NCBI RefSeq assembly: GCF_023702065.1
Contig: NZ_QFDM01000003.1
Location: 1 to 64,000, forward strand
Source of the DNA: Methanoculleus oceani
GTDB lineage: Archaea; Halobacteriota; Methanomicrobia; Methanomicrobiales; Methanoculleaceae
Direction: 5' to 3'
Length of the DNA stretch: 64,000 bases
The translations under genes and the position numbers were made by a program. Under the pieces are notes generated by a model. The model searched no databases, was not told where the DNA came from, and was given only the letters and a program-made list of their open reading frames with translations. Positions 25,570 through 34,740 of this stretch are shown one piece after another. Position 1 is the first letter of the stretch; every line of letters starts with the position of its first letter.

Positions 25570-25610
25570 CCCCCTTGGGAGGGGGAAAGAATACGTATGG
25601 GATTATATAA
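25570..25610 (-). promoter_or_regulatory. TATA box and GC palindrome before the fasciclin gene
   Basis: TTATATAA (25603-25610, minus strand) would start transcription near 25580. There CCCCCT-tggg-AGGGGG (25570-25585, plus-strand reading) forms a palindrome that runs into the Shine-Dalgarno sequence AAGGGGGGAT before ATG 25560. The leader 'AAGGGGGGATNNTNGTATG' nearly matches that of the gene at 24409. Confidence 0.5.
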
Positions 25611-25778
25611 ATGTTGCCATAACTGCGATGGGAATCCCGATGGCGGAACAGGCCACTCCAGAGGATTCCAGGGCACACAGGGGGCCTCGAACCCGGCTGT
25701 CCGGGCGACACACAGTCCACGAACTCCTCACGCTTCTGAAAACCGGACGATCAACGGGCCTCCCGGGAATCAGGGCTC

Positions 25779-27209
25779 CTACAGCCGTATCAGCACGGCC
25801 TTCTCCTCCATATACTCCTCGAGCGCTCGGCTGCCGTTCTCCCTGCCGATGCCGCTCGCCTTCGTCCCCCCGAACGGCACCTCCGGGGGGATGCGCAGGT
25901 GCTGGTTGACCCAGACAATCCCCGCCTCAAGTTCTTCCGTCGCCCGGGCGATCACGTCCGCACTGTGGGTCCATACCGATGCCCCGAGACCGTAGCGGGA
26001 GTTGTTCGCGAGTTCAAGCGCCTCGTCGAGCCCCGGGACGGTAGCGATCGGCAGCACCGGACCAAAGACCTCCTCGGCGAAGAGAACGGAGTCGTGCGGA
26101 ACACCGGCAATGAGCGTCGGCAGGAAGAAGTGACCGCGCTCGTATGCTTCCCCCCGAGGAGCCTGCCCTCCCGTGACGATCTCACCCTCATCCCGGTCCC
26201 GGGCGGCATCGACCTGGCCGACGACCCGCTCAAGGCCCGCCCGGTTGTTCAGCGGCCCCATGCCGACGCCGCGGTCCATGCCGTTCCCGACCACGATCGC
26301 CTCGACCCTCGCCGTCAGGCGCCGGACGAACTCATCCGCGATCGACTCGTAGACGTAGAGCCTCTTGACCGCCGTGCAGACCTGGCCGCAGTTGTAGAAC
26401 CGCCCCCTGACGACCCCCTCGACCGCCGCCGGGATATCGGCATCGTCACAGACGATCATCGGATCGCTCCCCCCGAGTTCCAGCGTGAGCCGCTTCAACG
26501 CCGGTGCGGCGTCCAGGGCGACCTGCCTCCCGGTCCCGACCTCGCCGGTGAACGAGACCTTCCGAACGCCCGGGTTCCTCGCGATCTCCCGGCCGACCGT
26601 CTCCCCCGGGCCGGTGACGACGTTTAAGACACCGGGAGGAAGGCCCGCGTCCCCGAGGATCTCCGCGAGTTTCATGCAGGTCAGGGGGGCGGTCCGGGCG
26701 GGCTTCAAGACCACGGTGTTCCCCGCCGTCAGGGCCGGGCCGATCTTCCAGCCCATGATGATCGCCGGCATGTTCCAGGGGATGATCGCGCCGCAGATGC
26801 CGAGCGGGCGTCTCTCTACAGTAACGCGGCCGTAACCCCCGAGGTTCATGAACTCCCCCCGCTCCCCCGCAGAGAGAGCATGGTAGTACTCGAGGATGTT
26901 TGCGAACCCGTTGATCTCGTCGACCGCCTCGCGGATGGGCTTGCCCTGCTCGGCGGTCAGGAGCGCAGCAAGGTCGGTGTTCCTGCGGCGCACCTCCTCC
27001 GCTGCGAAGAAGAGGACTTTCCCCCGGTCCCGGGAGCTTCTTGCAGACCAGTCCGCGAACGCCTCGCCGGCGGCCTCGATTGCCGAACGGACATCATCTT
27101 CGCCGCCGAGCGGCGCTTCCCCGACCACGTCCCCCGTCGCGGGATTGTGCACCAAAAACACCTTCCCGGAGACCGAATCGCGCCACTCGCCGTTGATCAG
27201 CATCTTCAT
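25779..27209 (-). CDS. NAD(P)-dependent aldehyde dehydrogenase
   Basis: Start 27209 gives 476 aa, the normal length, beginning 'MKMLINGEWRDSVSGKVFLVHNPATGDVVGEAPLGG'. Catalytic residues are visible: Asn in 'IIPWNMPA', Glu in 'LELGGSDP' and Cys in 'GQVCTAVKRLYVYE'. The subfamily resembles archaeal lactaldehyde/succinate-semialdehyde dehydrogenases. A CofA-like role (lactaldehyde to lactate for F420 synthesis) is possible, since cofE is in the window, but it is not proven. The 38-bp gap to the MFS gene downstream of its start is short, but the MFS gene ends there, so both could lie on one message starting farther upstream. Confidence 0.85.
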   Translation of the reverse strand: MKMLINGEWRDSVSGKVFLVHNPATGDVVGEAPLGGEDDVRSAIEAAGEAFADWSARSSRDRGKVLFFAAEEVRRRNTDLAALLTAEQGKPIREAVDEINGFANILEYYHALSAGERGEFMNLGGYGRVTVERRPLGICGAIIPWNMPAIIMGWKIGPALTAGNTVVLKPARTAPLTCMKLAEILGDAGLPPGVLNVVTGPGETVGREIARNPGVRKVSFTGEVGTGRQVALDAAPALKRLTLELGGSDPMIVCDDADIPAAVEGVVRGRFYNCGQVCTAVKRLYVYESIADEFVRRLTARVEAIVVGNGMDRGVGMGPLNNRAGLERVVGQVDAARDRDEGEIVTGGQAPRGEAYERGHFFLPTLIAGVPHDSVLFAEEVFGPVLPIATVPGLDEALELANNSRYGLGASVWTHSADVIARATEELEAGIVWVNQHLRIPPEVPFGGTKASGIGRENGSRALEEYMEEKAVLIRL

Positions 27210-27247
27210 GGGTGATCCTATGAACGAGGACGGTAATATGCGCTCCG

Positions 27248-28315
27248 TCACCCGCGGTACTCGCACCGGCACCTGCCGATGGGAATGGCCACCGCCGCCG
27301 CCATCACGGCAAGCAGGAGAAACGCGGCCAGGAACCCGAACAGCCCGGCGGCCAGCCCCGCAATGGCGGAGAGGAACGTGAACCCGGCGTAGGATGCGGT
27401 GTTGAAGAGCCCGGTCATCACGCCCTGCTGGATCCTCGTCTCCGCAAGGAACGCAAGAACCGCGACGATGATCACCCCGGAAAGAGCCCCGATGGCGGGG
27501 AAGGCATAGGGAGTAAAATAGCCCGCCACGACCGCCGCCGCCATCAGGAGCGAGGCGGCCCGAATGGTCGGGACGGGACGGAAGTTGATCCGGGGGGCGA
27601 CGAGCACGGCGATAATGGTCGCGATGTTGATCGTCGCGAGCTGCAGGGCGAGCACCGACGGGTCGTTCCCGGTGTACTCCGGGTAGACGGCCGCAACCGC
27701 CCCGGTCATCCCCACCAGAACGACCGCCGCGGAAAAGAGCCAGAAGTAGTTCCGGACGATCCCGGGGAGGTTCGCTTTCGCAAAACCCACGCGCTCGCTC
27801 TCCCGGACCGCAAAACCCATCCCGACCACGGGAACGGCAAGCACCGTAAAGAAAGCAATCCCCGCAAGATGACTGTCGAGGGCCGCATCGAGCCACCCTG
27901 TCGCGAGAAGCCCCACGACCAGGCCGAGGTTCAAAGCCGCCATGAAATACCCGCTGAGCTGCCCGGCCGACGGTTGAGAGTTCGCCCACGCAAGCGCCGC
28001 CGAGAGAAAGAGCCCGGCACCGATCCCCTCGACCACCCGGAAGGCGAGGAGCGGCAGGCCCGAAGGAAAGAGCAGGATGAGGACCCCGCTTCCGAGGGTC
28101 AGGAGAAGGCCGGCACGGATGAGCGGTACGCTGCCTATCCGGTCGCTCGCCACACCTGCCGGCAGCACCGCGACAAACGCGCCCAAAAAGTATGCGGAGT
28201 AGACCGCACCCTGCAGTGCCGCCCCCTCGGCAAAATCGGGAAGCACCGGGACGACGGCGTTCGAGAGCGCCATCACCACGAATATCCCGAAGATAATGGG
28301 GAGTTTTTGCAGCAT
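27248..28315 (-). CDS. Major facilitator superfamily transporter
   Basis: The 355-aa product from ATG 28315 has about twelve hydrophobic helices. The MFS loop 2-3 motif is present in shortened form ('GVASDRIGSVPLIRAGLLLTL'), and 'RVVEGIGAGLFLSAALAW' is the helix 4-5 signature of drug/proton antiporters. It starts three bases before the aCPSF1 stop (28318), so the two genes are probably co-transcribed. Substrate unknown. It is a little shorter than typical 12-helix carriers. Confidence 0.83.
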   Translation of the reverse strand: MLQKLPIIFGIFVVMALSNAVVPVLPDFAEGAALQGAVYSAYFLGAFVAVLPAGVASDRIGSVPLIRAGLLLTLGSGVLILLFPSGLPLLAFRVVEGIGAGLFLSAALAWANSQPSAGQLSGYFMAALNLGLVVGLLATGWLDAALDSHLAGIAFFTVLAVPVVGMGFAVRESERVGFAKANLPGIVRNYFWLFSAAVVLVGMTGAVAAVYPEYTGNDPSVLALQLATINIATIIAVLVAPRINFRPVPTIRAASLLMAAAVVAGYFTPYAFPAIGALSGVIIVAVLAFLAETRIQQGVMTGLFNTASYAGFTFLSAIAGLAAGLFGFLAAFLLLAVMAAAVAIPIGRCRCEYRG

Positions 28316-28317
28316 TC

Positions 28318-30210
28318 CTAGATCATGCGGTAGGTCTCGAGATTCATGGGGGAATGCGTTTCGATACGGTGCCGTTTGTAGATGGAACTTGCAAGGTCGA
28401 GGGTCTTGTTCTCGTCGCCGTGGATGGTGAAGATCTTCTCCGGGCGCGGCTGCAGGTGGGCGACGAAGTTCATCAGCTGCTTGCGGTCGGAGTGGCCGGA
28501 GAACCCGTCGCTCGTCGCTATCTCGAGGTTGATCACGATCGTCTCGCGCCACCCGAGCGGGATCTCGCGCCATCCTTTCTGGATACGCCGTCCGAGCGTC
28601 CCATCCGCCTGGTAGCCGACGAAGACGAGCGCGTTGCGCTCGTCGGGGCCGAGAGCCTTGAGGTACTCCATCACCGGCCCGCCGTTCAACATACCGCTCG
28701 TGGTGATGATGACGCAGGGGTCGCCCGAGATCACCTTCTCGCGGAGACTCGGGGAGTCCACCTGGACAAAGGCGTCGGAGAGGAAGGGATTCAACCCCTC
28801 GCGGAAGATCTGGTTTCTCAGATCGCTGTTGAGGTACTCCGGATAGGTCGTGTGAATCGCCGTCGCTTCCTTGATCATGCCGTCGAGGTAGATCTTCACC
28901 GGCGGCATCTTCTGCTTCCGGATACCCTCCTCGAGGGCCAGCATGACCTCCTGCGACCGCCCTACGGCGAACGCGGGGATGATCACCTTGCCGCCGCGCT
29001 GGATCGTCGCCGAAACCGTCTCGTAGAGTTTATCCTCCGCATCCTTCCTCTGGGGCTGGAAGTCGTTCGACCCCCCGTAGGTGCTCTCCATGAAGAGCGC
29101 CTCGAGGCGGGGGAAGGACGAGACCGCCGGGGAGAAGAGGCGTGACTTCTGGTAGTTGAAGTCCCCCGTGAATGCGATGTTGTAGAGACCCTCACCGATA
29201 TGGAAGTGCGCGATGGCCGAGCCGAGGATATGCCCCGCGTTATGGAAGGTGAGCTTGACGTCGGGGGCGATGTCGGTCACGCTGCCGTAATTGAGGGTGA
29301 TGGAGTGCTTCATGTAGGTCCGCACTTCGTTTGAGGTATAGGGGATCTTGTCCGTCTCCTTCCGGACGACGTCCAGGTAGTCGAGCTGGAGCATCGTCGA
29401 GAGGTCCCTCGTCGGCGGGGTCGAGTAGACCGGCCCTTCGTAGCCGTACTTGAAGAGGAGGGGGACGAGAGCGCAGTGGTCGAGGTGCGCGTGGGTGAGC
29501 ACCACCGCGTCGAGCGAGGTGAGCGGGGAGATCTCGGGCACGTAGAGGTACGGCGTCCCGTTCGCGATGCTGCCCGGCTTCTCGCCGCAGTCCACCAGGA
29601 TCTTGCTCTCCGGCGTCGATATCAGGAACGCGGCACGGCCGACCTCGCGGCAGCACCCGAGCGTGGTGACCCGCAGCCACTGGTCCTTGTTCGTGACCTC
29701 GCGGTGGATGCGGCGACCGATCGCCCGCAGGAACGCCTTGCGTTCATCCTTCACCGACCGGAGGTAGGTGCGGATCTGCTTCACCGTCGAACTCTCGATG
29801 GGCGGCGTCCGGACCACCTTCGGCGTCCAGCCGATCTGTTTCGTGATCTCCCGGAGCGTTATGCCGTTCTTGCCGATGACGACGCCGGGCTTCTCCGCTT
29901 CGATCAGGACCTCTCCGGTCTCCGGGTCGAAGAAGAGATCGGTAATCCCGGCGTTCTCCGGCACAACGGACCTGATCTCCTGGGCCGCCCGTTCCGGGTC
30001 TTCAAGGATATTCGGGCGCACCACGATGCGCTTCCGAAGATCGCGAGCCAGTATTTTTATCAGGTCTGCCTGATCGGCAAACTGTTTCGGATCGTCGGTG
30101 TAGATGACGAGCTCAGGGCCTTCAAACTCGACGTCTGAGATCGTAATCCCGCTGGGAACAATCTTGTTGATCTGCTCCTTAAGTTCCTGGAGTTTCTCTT
30201 CAATCACCAT
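28318..30210 (-). CDS. fttA: aCPSF1/FttA: KH-metallo-beta-lactamase-beta-CASP ribonuclease
   Basis: The 630-aa protein has the full archaeal layout. N-terminal KH domains cover residues 1-140 ('[28 protein letters not shown]'). The metallo-beta-lactamase motifs are '[15 protein letters not shown]', '[10 protein letters not shown]' and '[12 protein letters not shown]', followed by a beta-CASP domain ('[17 protein letters not shown]', '[13 protein letters not shown]') and the C-terminal '[14 protein letters not shown]' and 'IHGDE'. The family cuts RNA at U-rich sites and is the general transcription-termination factor of archaea. It is essential and single-copy elsewhere. It lies 20 bp downstream of psmB, a neighbourship of two housekeeping genes. 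Confidence 0.97.
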   Translation of the reverse strand: MVIEEKLQELKEQINKIVPSGITISDVEFEGPELVIYTDDPKQFADQADLIKILARDLRKRIVVRPNILEDPERAAQEIRSVVPENAGITDLFFDPETGEVLIEAEKPGVVIGKNGITLREITKQIGWTPKVVRTPPIESSTVKQIRTYLRSVKDERKAFLRAIGRRIHREVTNKDQWLRVTTLGCCREVGRAAFLISTPESKILVDCGEKPGSIANGTPYLYVPEISPLTSLDAVVLTHAHLDHCALVPLLFKYGYEGPVYSTPPTRDLSTMLQLDYLDVVRKETDKIPYTSNEVRTYMKHSITLNYGSVTDIAPDVKLTFHNAGHILGSAIAHFHIGEGLYNIAFTGDFNYQKSRLFSPAVSSFPRLEALFMESTYGGSNDFQPQRKDAEDKLYETVSATIQRGGKVIIPAFAVGRSQEVMLALEEGIRKQKMPPVKIYLDGMIKEATAIHTTYPEYLNSDLRNQIFREGLNPFLSDAFVQVDSPSLREKVISGDPCVIITTSGMLNGGPVMEYLKALGPDERNALVFVGYQADGTLGRRIQKGWREIPLGWRETIVINLEIATSDGFSGHSDRKQLMNFVAHLQPRPEKIFTIHGDENKTLDLASSIYKRHRIETHSPMNLETYRMI

Positions 30211-30230
30211 TAAAATCGTCCTAAAAAATG

Positions 30231-30875
30231 TCAGGGTGTCGGGCGGGCCGCAGATGGTCTCTGCAACCCGCTCTCTATGTGTTCTTCGTATTTGTCCTTC
30301 GTGATCACGACCACCATGATATCCTCGCCGGATGCGGAGTCACGGCGCATCGCCGATTTGACGGCACGGACGGCGAGGTCCTTTGCCTCGTCCTCCTTCA
30401 GGTCAGGGCGGTACTGGTCTTCGAGCACACCGTAGGCGAAGGGCGACCCCGAGCCGGTAGCGACGATATCCTCTTCCTTGGTCGCCCCGCCCATGGCGTC
30501 GACGGAGTAGACACTCGGCCCCTCCTCGTCGAACCCGCCCATCAGGAGCTGGACGTAGTACGGGTAGTAGCGGTTCTGGTTTAAGTAGTTCGAGAGGAGG
30601 GTCGATGCCGCACCGACCGACATGGTCTTGCCGCGCCGCATCTCGAAGAGGTTGCACTCGACCTGCAGGATCCGGACGAGTTGCTGCGCGTCGCCGACGC
30701 CGCCGGCGGTGGTCAGGCCGATCCGGGGCGTGATCTGGTAGATCTTCTTGGCACGCTTGCTCGCGATCATGTTCCCCATCGTCGCTCGCATCTCTGTTGC
30801 AAGGACCACGCCACCGTCAAAGATCAGTCCTACCGTGGTTGTACCTTTCATAATCTCTTGGGAAGTATCAAGCAT
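30231..30875 (-). CDS. psmB: 20S proteasome beta subunit
   Basis: The chosen start, 30875, is preceded by GGTG and gives '[45 protein letters not shown]'. Autocleavage after the Gly exposes the catalytic Thr1 of the mature subunit. Lys33 (ASKRAKKI) and Asp17 equivalents and the conserved '[11 protein letters not shown]' and '[18 protein letters not shown]' are present. It forms the proteolytic rings of the 20S core with alpha subunits encoded elsewhere. The longer reading from 30917 would lengthen the propeptide by 14 residues and is less likely. Confidence 0.96.
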   Translation of the reverse strand: MLDTSQEIMKGTTTVGLIFDGGVVLATEMRATMGNMIASKRAKKIYQITPRIGLTTAGGVGDAQQLVRILQVECNLFEMRRGKTMSVGAASTLLSNYLNQNRYYPYYVQLLMGGFDEEGPSVYSVDAMGGATKEEDIVATGSGSPFAYGVLEDQYRPDLKEDEAKDLAVRAVKSAMRRDSASGEDIMVVVITKDKYEEHIESGLQRPSAARPTP

Positions 30876-30955
30876 TGAAGCACCCCTAAAACCATTAAAA
30901 CGCTTTATCTCGCTCAAAAGCGGTTAAGCGTATAGCGATATCATAAAACATAAAT

Positions 30956-30991
30956 TTATCGTCGTACCGGGTTATGGCACGACAACGATAA
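30956..30991. terminator. Inverted repeat between the CBS and psmB genes
   Basis: TTATCGTCGT (30956-30965) pairs with ACGA-caa-CGATAA (30979-30991) around a 13-base loop, with one three-base bulge. It lies about 30 bp after the CBS gene stop (minus strand) and about 80 bp before psmB. It could end the CBS message or be a protein-binding site in the psmB promoter region; the flanks are AT-rich. Confidence 0.4.
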
Positions 30992-31020
30992 GCATCTGTA
31001 TGTTATATGAATGTTGTCCC

Positions 31021-31881
31021 TTAATTCTTTCGCAGGCCCTGCTGGTCAGGCAGCAGAACTTTGATCAGCTCCCGGTCGAAGAGCATGGCAACGAGCCGCT
31101 TGTTTCCGTTGACCACCGGGAGCTGGTCGACCCGGGCCCGCCTCATCTTCAGTGCGCATTCGCCGACCTCGGCGTTCAGGGGAACGGCGAGGACGTTCTT
31201 GACCATCGCGTTCTTCACGGGGATCGGGAGGAGCTGGATCTTGGAGATACCGTAACTGATGGTGTGCATGTCCCTGATGCTCTCCCAGGTCCACTCGTCG
31301 TCGTCGGTGCCGTTCGAGAAGTCGCTGACCTCGACGCCGTCCTCGATGCGGGAATGCCTGATGAGGTCGCGCTCCGATATGATGCCGGTGAGCGTGCCGT
31401 CCTCCATCAGGACGGGGATGGCGTCGTAACCCGAGATCTCGAGGATCCTCCCGACAAGCGAGAGAGGCGTATCCTCCCAGAGAGCGTAGGTCTTGCTGAC
31501 GTAGTTGTCCTTGATAGGCAGGGCAAGGCGCATCTGGGCGATGGCACCGATGAGGTCGGCCACGCTGATGATCCCGATCATCGACCCGTCTTCCATGACG
31601 GGGAGCCTTCTGATGTTATGGCGCACCATTAACTGGGCCGCCTCCGAGATGGGGGCGTCCGGCCTGATGACGACCGGGTCGGGCGTCATCAGGAGCCCGA
31701 GCTGGGTCTCTTCCGCTTTGCGGAGGAGGTCTTTGCGGGTGATGATACCGACGAGTTCGCCGTCCTTGAGGACCGGGACGCCGCTGATACCTGTGCGTTT
31801 CAGGATACGCAGGACATCGTCCCTATTTCCGGGGATCTCAACACAGACGACGTCGGCCACCATGAAGTTCCGGACGAGCAT
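31021..31881 (-). CDS. Protein with four CBS domains
   Basis: Four CBS units fill the 286 aa, roughly residues 1-60, 65-130, 145-215 and 220-286. Each has the 'ixGVPVLkdGeLVGIItrkDL' pattern ('GISGVPVLKDGELVGIITRKDLL', 'IRRLPVMEDGSMIGIISVADLI', 'YDAIPVLMEDGTLTGIISERDLI', 'VDQLPVVNGNKRLVAMLFDRELI'). CBS pairs bind adenosyl compounds and act as energy sensors. The gene has no effector domain, so it must act on a partner; it follows a universal-stress gene by 14 bp in one operon. Confidence 0.92.
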   Translation of the reverse strand: MLVRNFMVADVVCVEIPGNRDDVLRILKRTGISGVPVLKDGELVGIITRKDLLRKAEETQLGLLMTPDPVVIRPDAPISEAAQLMVRHNIRRLPVMEDGSMIGIISVADLIGAIAQMRLALPIKDNYVSKTYALWEDTPLSLVGRILEISGYDAIPVLMEDGTLTGIISERDLIRHSRIEDGVEVSDFSNGTDDDEWTWESIRDMHTISYGISKIQLLPIPVKNAMVKNVLAVPLNAEVGECALKMRRARVDQLPVVNGNKRLVAMLFDRELIKVLLPDQQGLRKN

Positions 31882-31895
31882 CTGCTGGGGAGAGG

Positions 31896-32324
31896 CTATG
31901 ATCTCACCACCGTTGTCGTAATGGGACTGTTTTGCACCACGTAATCGGTCACACTCCCGAGCAGGAGACGGTCGACGCCGCTCTTACCGTAGGACCCGAG
32001 CATGATGAGATCGGCTCCCAGTTCTTCGGCGAGGGAGACGATCTGGGATCCCGCGTGTCCCTGCCTGAGATGGGTGGTAAGCGAAACACCCGCCGCATCC
32101 GCTTTCTTACGAGCCCCTTCAAGAATGTCCTCGCCTTCCTTCTGCAAAACACTGTAGATTATCTCGAGTGTGTTGTCCATGGGAAGGGATGAAAAGAGCC
32201 CGGATTCGACCACATAAACGACATGAACTTCGGCATTCCAGACGCCGGCCTCACCGAGAGCCTCTTCGAAAGCCCGATTGGCCGGTTCTGAGCCGTCTAT
32301 AGCAACGAGTATCTTACGGAACAT
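31896..32324 (-). CDS. Universal stress protein (UspA family)
   Basis: The 142-aa protein starts 'MFRKILVAIDGSEPANRAFEEAL' and ends with the ATP-binding pattern 'ADLIMLGSYGKSGVDRLLLGSVTDYVVQNSPITTTVV' (G-x2-G-x9-G-S/T). This marks an ATP-binding Usp. It is co-directional with the four-CBS protein, and both families sense adenine nucleotides, so a shared energy-stress response is plausible. Confidence 0.94.
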   Translation of the reverse strand: MFRKILVAIDGSEPANRAFEEALGEAGVWNAEVHVVYVVESGLFSSLPMDNTLEIIYSVLQKEGEDILEGARKKADAAGVSLTTHLRQGHAGSQIVSLAEELGADLIMLGSYGKSGVDRLLLGSVTDYVVQNSPITTTVVRS

Positions 32325-32360
32325 ACACACCACGCAGAACAGATACTTCTTATCTGATTT

Positions 32361-33407
32361 CTATTGCAGGGTTAAAACTGTTTGGCCAATAGATGACGAA
32401 TCCAGCCGTTTTACGATGGTTGCCAGGATGTCTTTGCTGAAGGAGAGATTACTTTTCGCTGGATTTACGACAAGGAAATGCGCTTCCTGCCCCTCCTCAA
32501 TGAATCCCGATCTCCCTGCCATCCGGGCGCCCGTGATCGCAGCACGCAGGATCTCGCCGGGGGGCGCGCGGTAAACGGTGGCGGCGAAAGCCATCTCCCG
32601 GGAGAGGTCGGGCTGAACAAACATGACGTTATCCGTTCCCAAATAAAATCTGCCGCCAAGTTCGAGAATGCGCGTTATCGGCGGATGGGCCGCCGATGCT
32701 GCGACCCCGAGCAGCCAGTTCGACCTCGGACAGACGGCGACGGGGATATCCATATCGACGATCCGCCGGAGCTGTGCATCTGTCGCGTGGGTGCAGTGGA
32801 CGAGCAGGTCGGGCTCGAACTCAAGCGTTTCGTCGATATCGTCCGGGTTCTTCTCCCCGGCGTGGAAAGCGACGAGTCTCCCTGCGGCTCGTGCATCCCT
32901 GACGACCTCTTCGGCGTTCGCCACGTCATGGACGCTGCTGATGCCCGCCCCGTCGCTCACCTCTTCCCCGCCTTCGCGGCCGAGGATGATCGGCCGGCAG
33001 TCAAGCCCGGCCGCAGCCTCGCGGAGCGCCGCCACACCGTCGGCTCCCCCTTCCCTGAAGTCGGCAAACCCGGCCGTCCCGGTCGCGATCATCGCGATAA
33101 TACTCGCACGCATTCCCCGGACGAGTTCGGCCCGCGGGGTTGCAGCAAGGATCCTGTGCTTCAAGCCGTCCGGGGGTTTGACGAGGTCCGCGAGGCTGCC
33201 CCGGGCAGGGAGGTCCATCGCGACGGTGTCGCCGAGATGCGTGTGGGCGTTGAAGAAGGCGGGCACGATCCACCGGTCCGGCGTCCGGGAAGAGGGCTCT
33301 ATCGAAGTGACGATACCTCCGGAGACGGTGATGCTGACGTCTTCTTCCCTGAAGTCCTCGCCGAGGAGTGTGCGGCCGGTAACGACATACGGTGTGACTT
33401 CCTGCAT
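32361..33407 (-). CDS. Amidohydrolase-family metal-dependent hydrolase
   Basis: The 348-aa TIM-barrel protein has the metal site: 'NAHTHLGDT' (HxH), 'VAFHAGEK' (His), 'LVHCTHATD' (His) and 'LGTDNVMF' (Asp). It resembles the chlorohydrolase/5'-deoxyadenosine deaminase (MtaD/SsnA) branch but is shorter, lacking part of the C-terminal beta-sandwich. Deamination of a purine-like compound is the best guess. It is divergent from the Sec61-beta gene, with only 44 bp between the start codons. Confidence 0.82.
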   Translation of the reverse strand: MQEVTPYVVTGRTLLGEDFREEDVSITVSGGIVTSIEPSSRTPDRWIVPAFFNAHTHLGDTVAMDLPARGSLADLVKPPDGLKHRILAATPRAELVRGMRASIIAMIATGTAGFADFREGGADGVAALREAAAGLDCRPIILGREGGEEVSDGAGISSVHDVANAEEVVRDARAAGRLVAFHAGEKNPDDIDETLEFEPDLLVHCTHATDAQLRRIVDMDIPVAVCPRSNWLLGVAASAAHPPITRILELGGRFYLGTDNVMFVQPDLSREMAFAATVYRAPPGEILRAAITGARMAGRSGFIEEGQEAHFLVVNPAKSNLSFSKDILATIVKRLDSSSIGQTVLTLQ

Positions 33408-33420
33408 CTCTCAACCTCTG

Positions 33421-33441
33421 TTTTATATATCGCAAAGGAGA
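33421..33441 (+). promoter_or_regulatory. TATA element and ribosome-binding site before the Sec61-beta gene
   Basis: TTTTATATATC (33421-33431) followed by AAAGGAG (33434-33440) precedes ATG 33452. The TATA symmetry means it could serve the plus-strand gene or the divergent amidohydrolase start at 33407, but it is unusually close to both. If it serves the plus-strand gene, the mRNA would start at about the ATG and lose the Shine-Dalgarno motif, so another upstream promoter is possible. Confidence 0.4.
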
Positions 33442-33451
33442 ATATTTCAGT

Positions 33452-33610
33452 ATGGCGAAGAAATCTGGCGGAAGACTGGTATCCTCTGCCGGCCTGGTCA
33501 ACTACTATGACAGCGACGATCACCGGGCCATCCATATCAGCCCGATAACCGTGATCATCGTGACCATCGTGACCGGAGTGGCAGTCTTTACTCTCAATGC
33601 TCTCTTCTAA
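33452..33610 (+). CDS. secG: Preprotein translocase subunit Sec61-beta (SecG)
   Basis: This short gene encodes 52 aa: 'MAKKSGGRLVSSAGLVNYYD', then 'SDDHRAIHISPITVIIVTIV' and 'TGVAVFTLNALF'. A soluble basic head with 'SAGLVNYYD' followed by one C-terminal membrane helix is the exact archaeal Sec61-beta pattern. It stabilises the SecYE channel. AAAGGAG lies 11 bases upstream of ATG. Its TAA overlaps by three bases the stop of the convergent cofE gene (33607), so the two messages must be antisense at their ends. Confidence 0.93.
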   Translation: MAKKSGGRLVSSAGLVNYYDSDDHRAIHISPITVIIVTIVTGVAVFTLNALF

Positions 33611-34356
33611 TCCTTTTTGTTCTTCTTCAGGGCTGCCCTGATGATGTCTTCCTCGGGCGTGAAGTAGACCATATCGTGCCCTTTCCAGGCCTTGCAGTTC
33701 CGAAAGACCACCGCGGGAACACCCTGGTGGCTCTCGCCCATGACGAAGTTCGCGAAGGCCGCGATCTCGTCGACCACCGCTTCTTCGGTGATCTCGAGGA
33801 CGTGGCCGAAGAGGTCTGTGTCGCCCCGGTAATCGTCGATCGCCGTCATCCCGGCCCATCCGATGGCGATACCGGTCTGGCCGCGGCGGAACGCCCGCCC
33901 GCAGGTGTCGGTGACGATCACCCTGACGTCCTTTCCGGTGATGCGGTGGATCCCGCTTCGCACGTCTTCAGCGGCCCCCATGGGGTCGGGTGGGAGGACG
34001 ATCAGCCGGCCGTCTTCGATGTTGCTGTGGTCGACGCCTGCCCGAACGCCGATGTGGCCGGAAGGCAGTTCCGAGAGGATGAACGGGTGCTCGAGCAGGA
34101 CGTCGGCGGACGAGTCCAGCACCGCCTGCACGAAGCGCGGATCTTCCTTCGTCTTCGCCGCGATCCGCACGGCGTCGGCGCCGGGGACGATGGCGGCGAG
34201 GTCCCGGGTGAAGCCTTTTGCCTTTGAGTAGACCGACGAGGCGACGGCGAGGATGTCTCCATCTTCGAACGCGACACGATCGCAGATCAGGGCGGGCAGG
34301 TCGTCTCCTTTCTGGATCAGGGGGAGGCCTCGAACACCGATTACCTGGATATCCAT
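33607..34356 (-). CDS. cofE: Coenzyme F420-0:L-glutamate ligase
   Basis: The 249-aa protein begins 'MDIQVIGVRGLPLIQKGDDL' and contains the CofE signatures 'VASSVYSKAKG', 'SGHIGVRAGVDHSNIEDG', 'LPPDPMGAAEDVRSGI' and 'VIVTDTCGRAFRRGQTGIAIGWAG'. It adds glutamates to F420-0 with GTP, giving the tail of the deazaflavin F420 that methanogens use as hydride carrier. Start 34356 is preferred over 34365. Upstream (34357-34740) is a repeat-rich region without genes, so its promoter should lie in the first about 60 bases of that gap. Confidence 0.95.
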   Translation of the reverse strand: MDIQVIGVRGLPLIQKGDDLPALICDRVAFEDGDILAVASSVYSKAKGFTRDLAAIVPGADAVRIAAKTKEDPRFVQAVLDSSADVLLEHPFILSELPSGHIGVRAGVDHSNIEDGRLIVLPPDPMGAAEDVRSGIHRITGKDVRVIVTDTCGRAFRRGQTGIAIGWAGMTAIDDYRGDTDLFGHVLEITEEAVVDEIAAFANFVMGESHQGVPAVVFRNCKAWKGHDMVYFTPEEDIIRAALKKNKKD

Positions 34357-34469
34357 GGAACTCACGGATCAGTGATCGTCTCCGATTGCAGAAAAATGCT
34401 CGGGTTTGCTCGCAGGAGACGGCGGGGGATTGCGGGGATTATGGGCACAGGGAGGGGGTGCGGGGTGCG

Positions 34470-34660
34470 AAGGATGGGATGCTCCCCCCTCCCCTGTCTC
34501 CTCACACCAGATGGCTCTCTTCAAAAGTCCCCCACCGCCCGCGCTTCGCGCTCCTCCCGCCCCCCTGGGGGGCGGGCAGTGCGTGGCGATATCCCTTCGA
34601 AAGCCGTGCATAGGGACAGAAGTCCGATAAGAACGCCTGTCCACAGGACATGAGTTTGAG
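34470..34660. repeat. Mosaic dispersed repeat, copy at 34.5 kb
   Basis: The 384-nt gap 34357-34740 has no credible gene. Shared modules are GGATGCTCCCCCCTCCCCTG (34476-34495; compare 39571-39598 reversed and 59668-59690), a 10-bp stem palindrome centred at 34566, and CAGTGCGTGGCGATATCC plus AAGCCGTGCA (34577-34610; compare 39431-39447 reversed and 59811-59842). GGACATGAGTTTGAGCAC at 34644-34661 matches, reversed, the 'GTGCTCGAACTCCTGTCC' module near 39672. Confidence 0.65.
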
Positions 34661-34740
34661 CACTACCAGATGCGCAGGCAGGGAAACCCACCCCCGCGAC
34701 ACCAACAACCTAAATCCCCACCCCCCGGCGCACCCCTCGA

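Noticed and set aside
34369-34653. Small open frames on both strands at 34.4-34.6 kb
   Set aside because: They are made of GC-rich repeat modules found in other gaps and show no protein-like pattern.
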